Assembly: GCA_003242675.1 (NCBI GenBank)
Contig: QGVE01000142.1
Location: 1 to 6,493 of the forward strand
Origin: Bacillota bacterium
GTDB taxonomy: Bacteria > Bacillota_E > Symbiobacteriia > Symbiobacteriales > Symbiobacteriaceae
Direction of reading: 5' to 3'
Length of the DNA: 6,493 bases
Shown here in pieces: positions 5,006 to 6,493 of this stretch. The notes beneath the pieces were generated by a model. It saw nothing but the letters and a program-made list of their open reading frames with translations. It was not told the origin of the DNA and made no database searches. The position numbers and the translations under genes were made by a program. The stretch's first letter is position 1; each line of letters opens with the position of its first letter.

Positions 5006-6493
5006 GCGCGTGCTGCGGGCGCTGACGGATCCGGACGAGCTCGCGCGCTGGAGCGGCGTGGAGGCCGAGATCACCGATTCGCTCTACCTCCTCCGGGGAG
5101 AGAGCGTGCCCACCGGCGCCCTGGGAGGCCGGCTGCTGGCGGCGAGCGACCGCGGCCTGCGCTTCGAGTGGCCGCTCGCCGGCGAGGTATCGCAGGTGGA
5201 GATCGAGCTGGAGCCGGTGCCGCAGGGGGGCGATCCGCCGGCGGACTACACCCGGGTCTCCGTCCATCACCGGGGCATCCCGAAGGACGCGCTGCCGGCC
5301 CGGTGCCCGGAGGAGAGCTGGCAGTGCCTGTGGGTGCTCTGGCTCCGGCTCTTGCAGGGCTGGGTGGAGCGGGCAGAGGCCCTTCCCCGCTTCTCCTTCC
5401 GGCCGCCGTTCGGCGCCGTCGTGGAGCGGTCCGTGGAGATCGACGCGCCCCCGGAGCGGGTGTGGGCGGCCCTGGTGGATCCGGCCTTGCGGCAGCGGTG
5501 GCTGGGGGTTCCCCTGGGGCCCGAGCTCCGGCGGGAGGAGGGCCGGCTCCTGGTCTGCGCCTTTGAGCTGGAGCAGCCGGCCACGACCGTGACGTGGCGG
5601 CTCGAACCGCTCCCCGGCGGGCGCACCTGGGTGACCCTGCGGGAGGAGGGGCTGACCTGTGACGCCATCGACAACCACCTGGGCTGGCACGACTGGCTGG
5701 TGGCCCTGGCCCTGGAGGTGGCGCGGCCGCGGATCCGCCAGACCGTCGCGATCGCCGCGCCGCCCGACAGGGTCTGGCCCTGGGTCGGCGCGGAGGAGGG
5801 GCTCCGCCGCTGGTACGCCGGCAGCATCCACCTGCGGCCGGAGGCCGGCTCCCCGGTGGCCCTGGGCGAGGACGGCCGGCAGGGGCGCGGCCGGGTCGTG
5901 GAGGTGGTGCCCGAGCGGCTGCTCCGCTTCGCCTGGACCGAGGCGGAGAGCGGCTGGAGCGGGCCCGAGCTCCCGGGCGCAGGCACGGAGGGTGGCGGGC
6001 CGCTGCAGACGGTGATCGAGCTCCAGCCGGAAGGGCGGGGCACCCGGGTCTGGCTGACGCACTCGGGGTTCGAGCGCCTGCCGGCGGAGGGGCGGCTGGA
6101 GGTGTTTGAGCGCTGCCGCCGGGCCTGGGCAGCGGGTGACCGGCTTCAGGCGCTGAAGCGACTGGCGGAGGGGGCGATGGAGCCCATTCGCCTGCACCTG
6201 AACGCCCGTCGGGAGCACGTGTTCGCGGCCTGGACCAGGCCGGAGCTGCTGGTGCGCTGGTGGGGGCCTGACGCGCAGGCCGAGGTCGACCTGCGGGTCG
6301 GCGGCCGCTACCGGCTGTCGATGCAGTTCGAGTGGGGCGCCCTGGTGTGCGTGCGCGAGTACCGTGAGATCGTCCCGCCCGAGCGGCTGGTCTTCACTTT
6401 CGCCTGGGAGGGCGACCCGTCGGGGGAGGAGACGCGGGTCACGCTGCTCCGCGGGGGGGGGGGGGGGGGGCCGAGACCACGCTGGGACACACG
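4965..6493 (+). CDS. Four-domain AHSA1/SRPBCC protein, 3' end outside window
   Basis: One reading frame with no stop runs about 509 codons to the right edge. It contains four consecutive START-like domains, each opening with a version of the AHSA1 signature. Domain 1 (1-145) has AAPERVLRALTDPDELARW (11-29). Domain 2 (148-253) has DAPPERVWAALVDPALRQRW. Domain 3 (256-402) has AAPPDRVWPWVGAEEGLRRW. Domain 4 (405 to end) is the most typical: TRPELLVRWWGP (424-435), VDLRVGGRYRL (441-451) and YREIVPPERLVFTFAWEGD (466-484). AHSA1 domains form a helix-grip fold with a hydrophobic pocket; bacterial functions are mostly unknown. Domain 2 is about 40 residues shorter than its neighbours. ATG 4965 has AGGA 5 nt upstream and overlaps arsR by 41 bp, implying coupled translation. 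No signal peptide is seen. An 18-G run (codons 497-502) disturbs domain 4: as written, the last codons (PRPRWDT) do not fit the family. Confidence 0.8.
   Translation, partial: MEVRASRLIAAAPERVLRALTDPDELARWSGVEAEITDSLYLLRGESVPTGALGGRLLAASDRGLRFEWPLAGEVSQVEIELEPVPQGGDPPADYTRVSVHHRGIPKDALPARCPEESWQCLWVLWLRLLQGWVERAEALPRFSFRPPFGAVVERSVEIDAPPERVWAALVDPALRQRWLGVPLGPELRREEGRLLVCAFELEQPATTVTWRLEPLPGGRTWVTLREEGLTCDAIDNHLGWHDWLVALALEVARPRIRQTVAIAAPPDRVWPWVGAEEGLRRWYAGSIHLRPEAGSPVALGEDGRQGRGRVVEVVPERLLRFAWTEAESGWSGPELPGAGTEGGGPLQTVIELQPEGRGTRVWLTHSGFERLPAEGRLEVFERCRRAWAAGDRLQALKRLAEGAMEPIRLHLNARREHVFAAWTRPELLVRWWGPDAQAEVDLRVGGRYRLSMQFEWGALVCVREYREIVPPERLVFTFAWEGDPSGEETRVTLLRGGGGGGPRPRWDT
6167..6179 (+). 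promoter_or_regulatory. Internal RBS and ATG at start of AHSA1 domain 4
   Basis: GGAGG (6167-6171, inside GGAGGGGG) lies 5 nt before ATG 6177, in frame and exactly at the junction of domains 3 and 4. It could start a separate single-domain AHSA1 protein from the same message. No stop codon separates the domains, so this would be an additional product rather than a distinct gene. Confidence 0.4.
6453..6470. repeat. Run of 18 G inside the AHSA1 gene
   Basis: Eighteen consecutive G encode six glycines in domain 4, at a loop between two beta strands. Such runs are prone to replication slippage and to sequencing error. With 18 G the downstream codons read PRPRWDT. With 16 or 19 they would read AETTLGHT, which resembles the T-x-L-T-L-T-H strand normally found here. 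Confidence 0.9.

Noticed and set aside
4605..6218. Long reverse open frame opposite arsR and the AHSA1 gene
   Set aside because: Pro/Arg/Ala/Gly-rich with no recognisable domain. The forward frame shows the ArsR and four AHSA1 signatures.

Overview
The window is very GC-rich bacterial DNA that is almost fully coding. Genes have strong AGGAGG-like ribosome binding sites and often use GTG, TTG and possibly CTG starts. QueG carries the C-terminal HEAT-like tail seen in Bacillota. These traits suggest a high-GC Bacillota such as Symbiobacterium or a relative. That placement is inference; no rRNA or other decisive marker is present.

Layout from left to right. Positions 1-445 hold no gene I can support. 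They contain an AT-richer island (about 150-310) with two oppositely oriented, near-identical extended -10 elements, then a GC-rich leader with a perfect 13-bp hairpin. Two forward genes follow: a short Rossmann-fold (SDR-like) protein (446-973) and lipoyl synthase LipA (1040-1999). A strong hairpin lies in the gap between lipA and the converging queG (reverse, 2123-3301), whose best start is a CTG behind an excellent ribosome binding site. Diverging from queG is a Nudix hydrolase (3426-3941). Its 3' end overlaps that of a second, MutT-like Nudix hydrolase on the reverse strand (3925-4362).

The right third is the most unusual part. A clear promoter (TTGACA, 17 bp, TATACG) is followed by an 18-bp perfect palindrome over the expected transcription start. 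Then come an ArsR-family repressor (4631-5005) and, overlapping it by 41 bp, a very long reading frame (4965 to the right edge). That frame encodes four consecutive AHSA1/SRPBCC (START-like) domains in one polypeptide. ArsR plus a single AHSA1 protein is a familiar pairing; four fused domains under one ArsR switch is not something I recognise as standard. Domain 4 also has its own strong ribosome binding site and ATG at its boundary, and it is interrupted by a run of 18 G. As written, the run puts the following codons in a frame that does not look like the family; 16 or 19 G would restore a family-like continuation. This is either a sequencing or assembly error or a slippery, phase-variable tract.

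The housekeeping genes (lipoate synthesis, queuosine tRNA modification, nucleotide clean-up) are probably independent units. The arsR and four-domain AHSA1 genes look like one self-regulated operon whose ligand cannot be read from the sequence.
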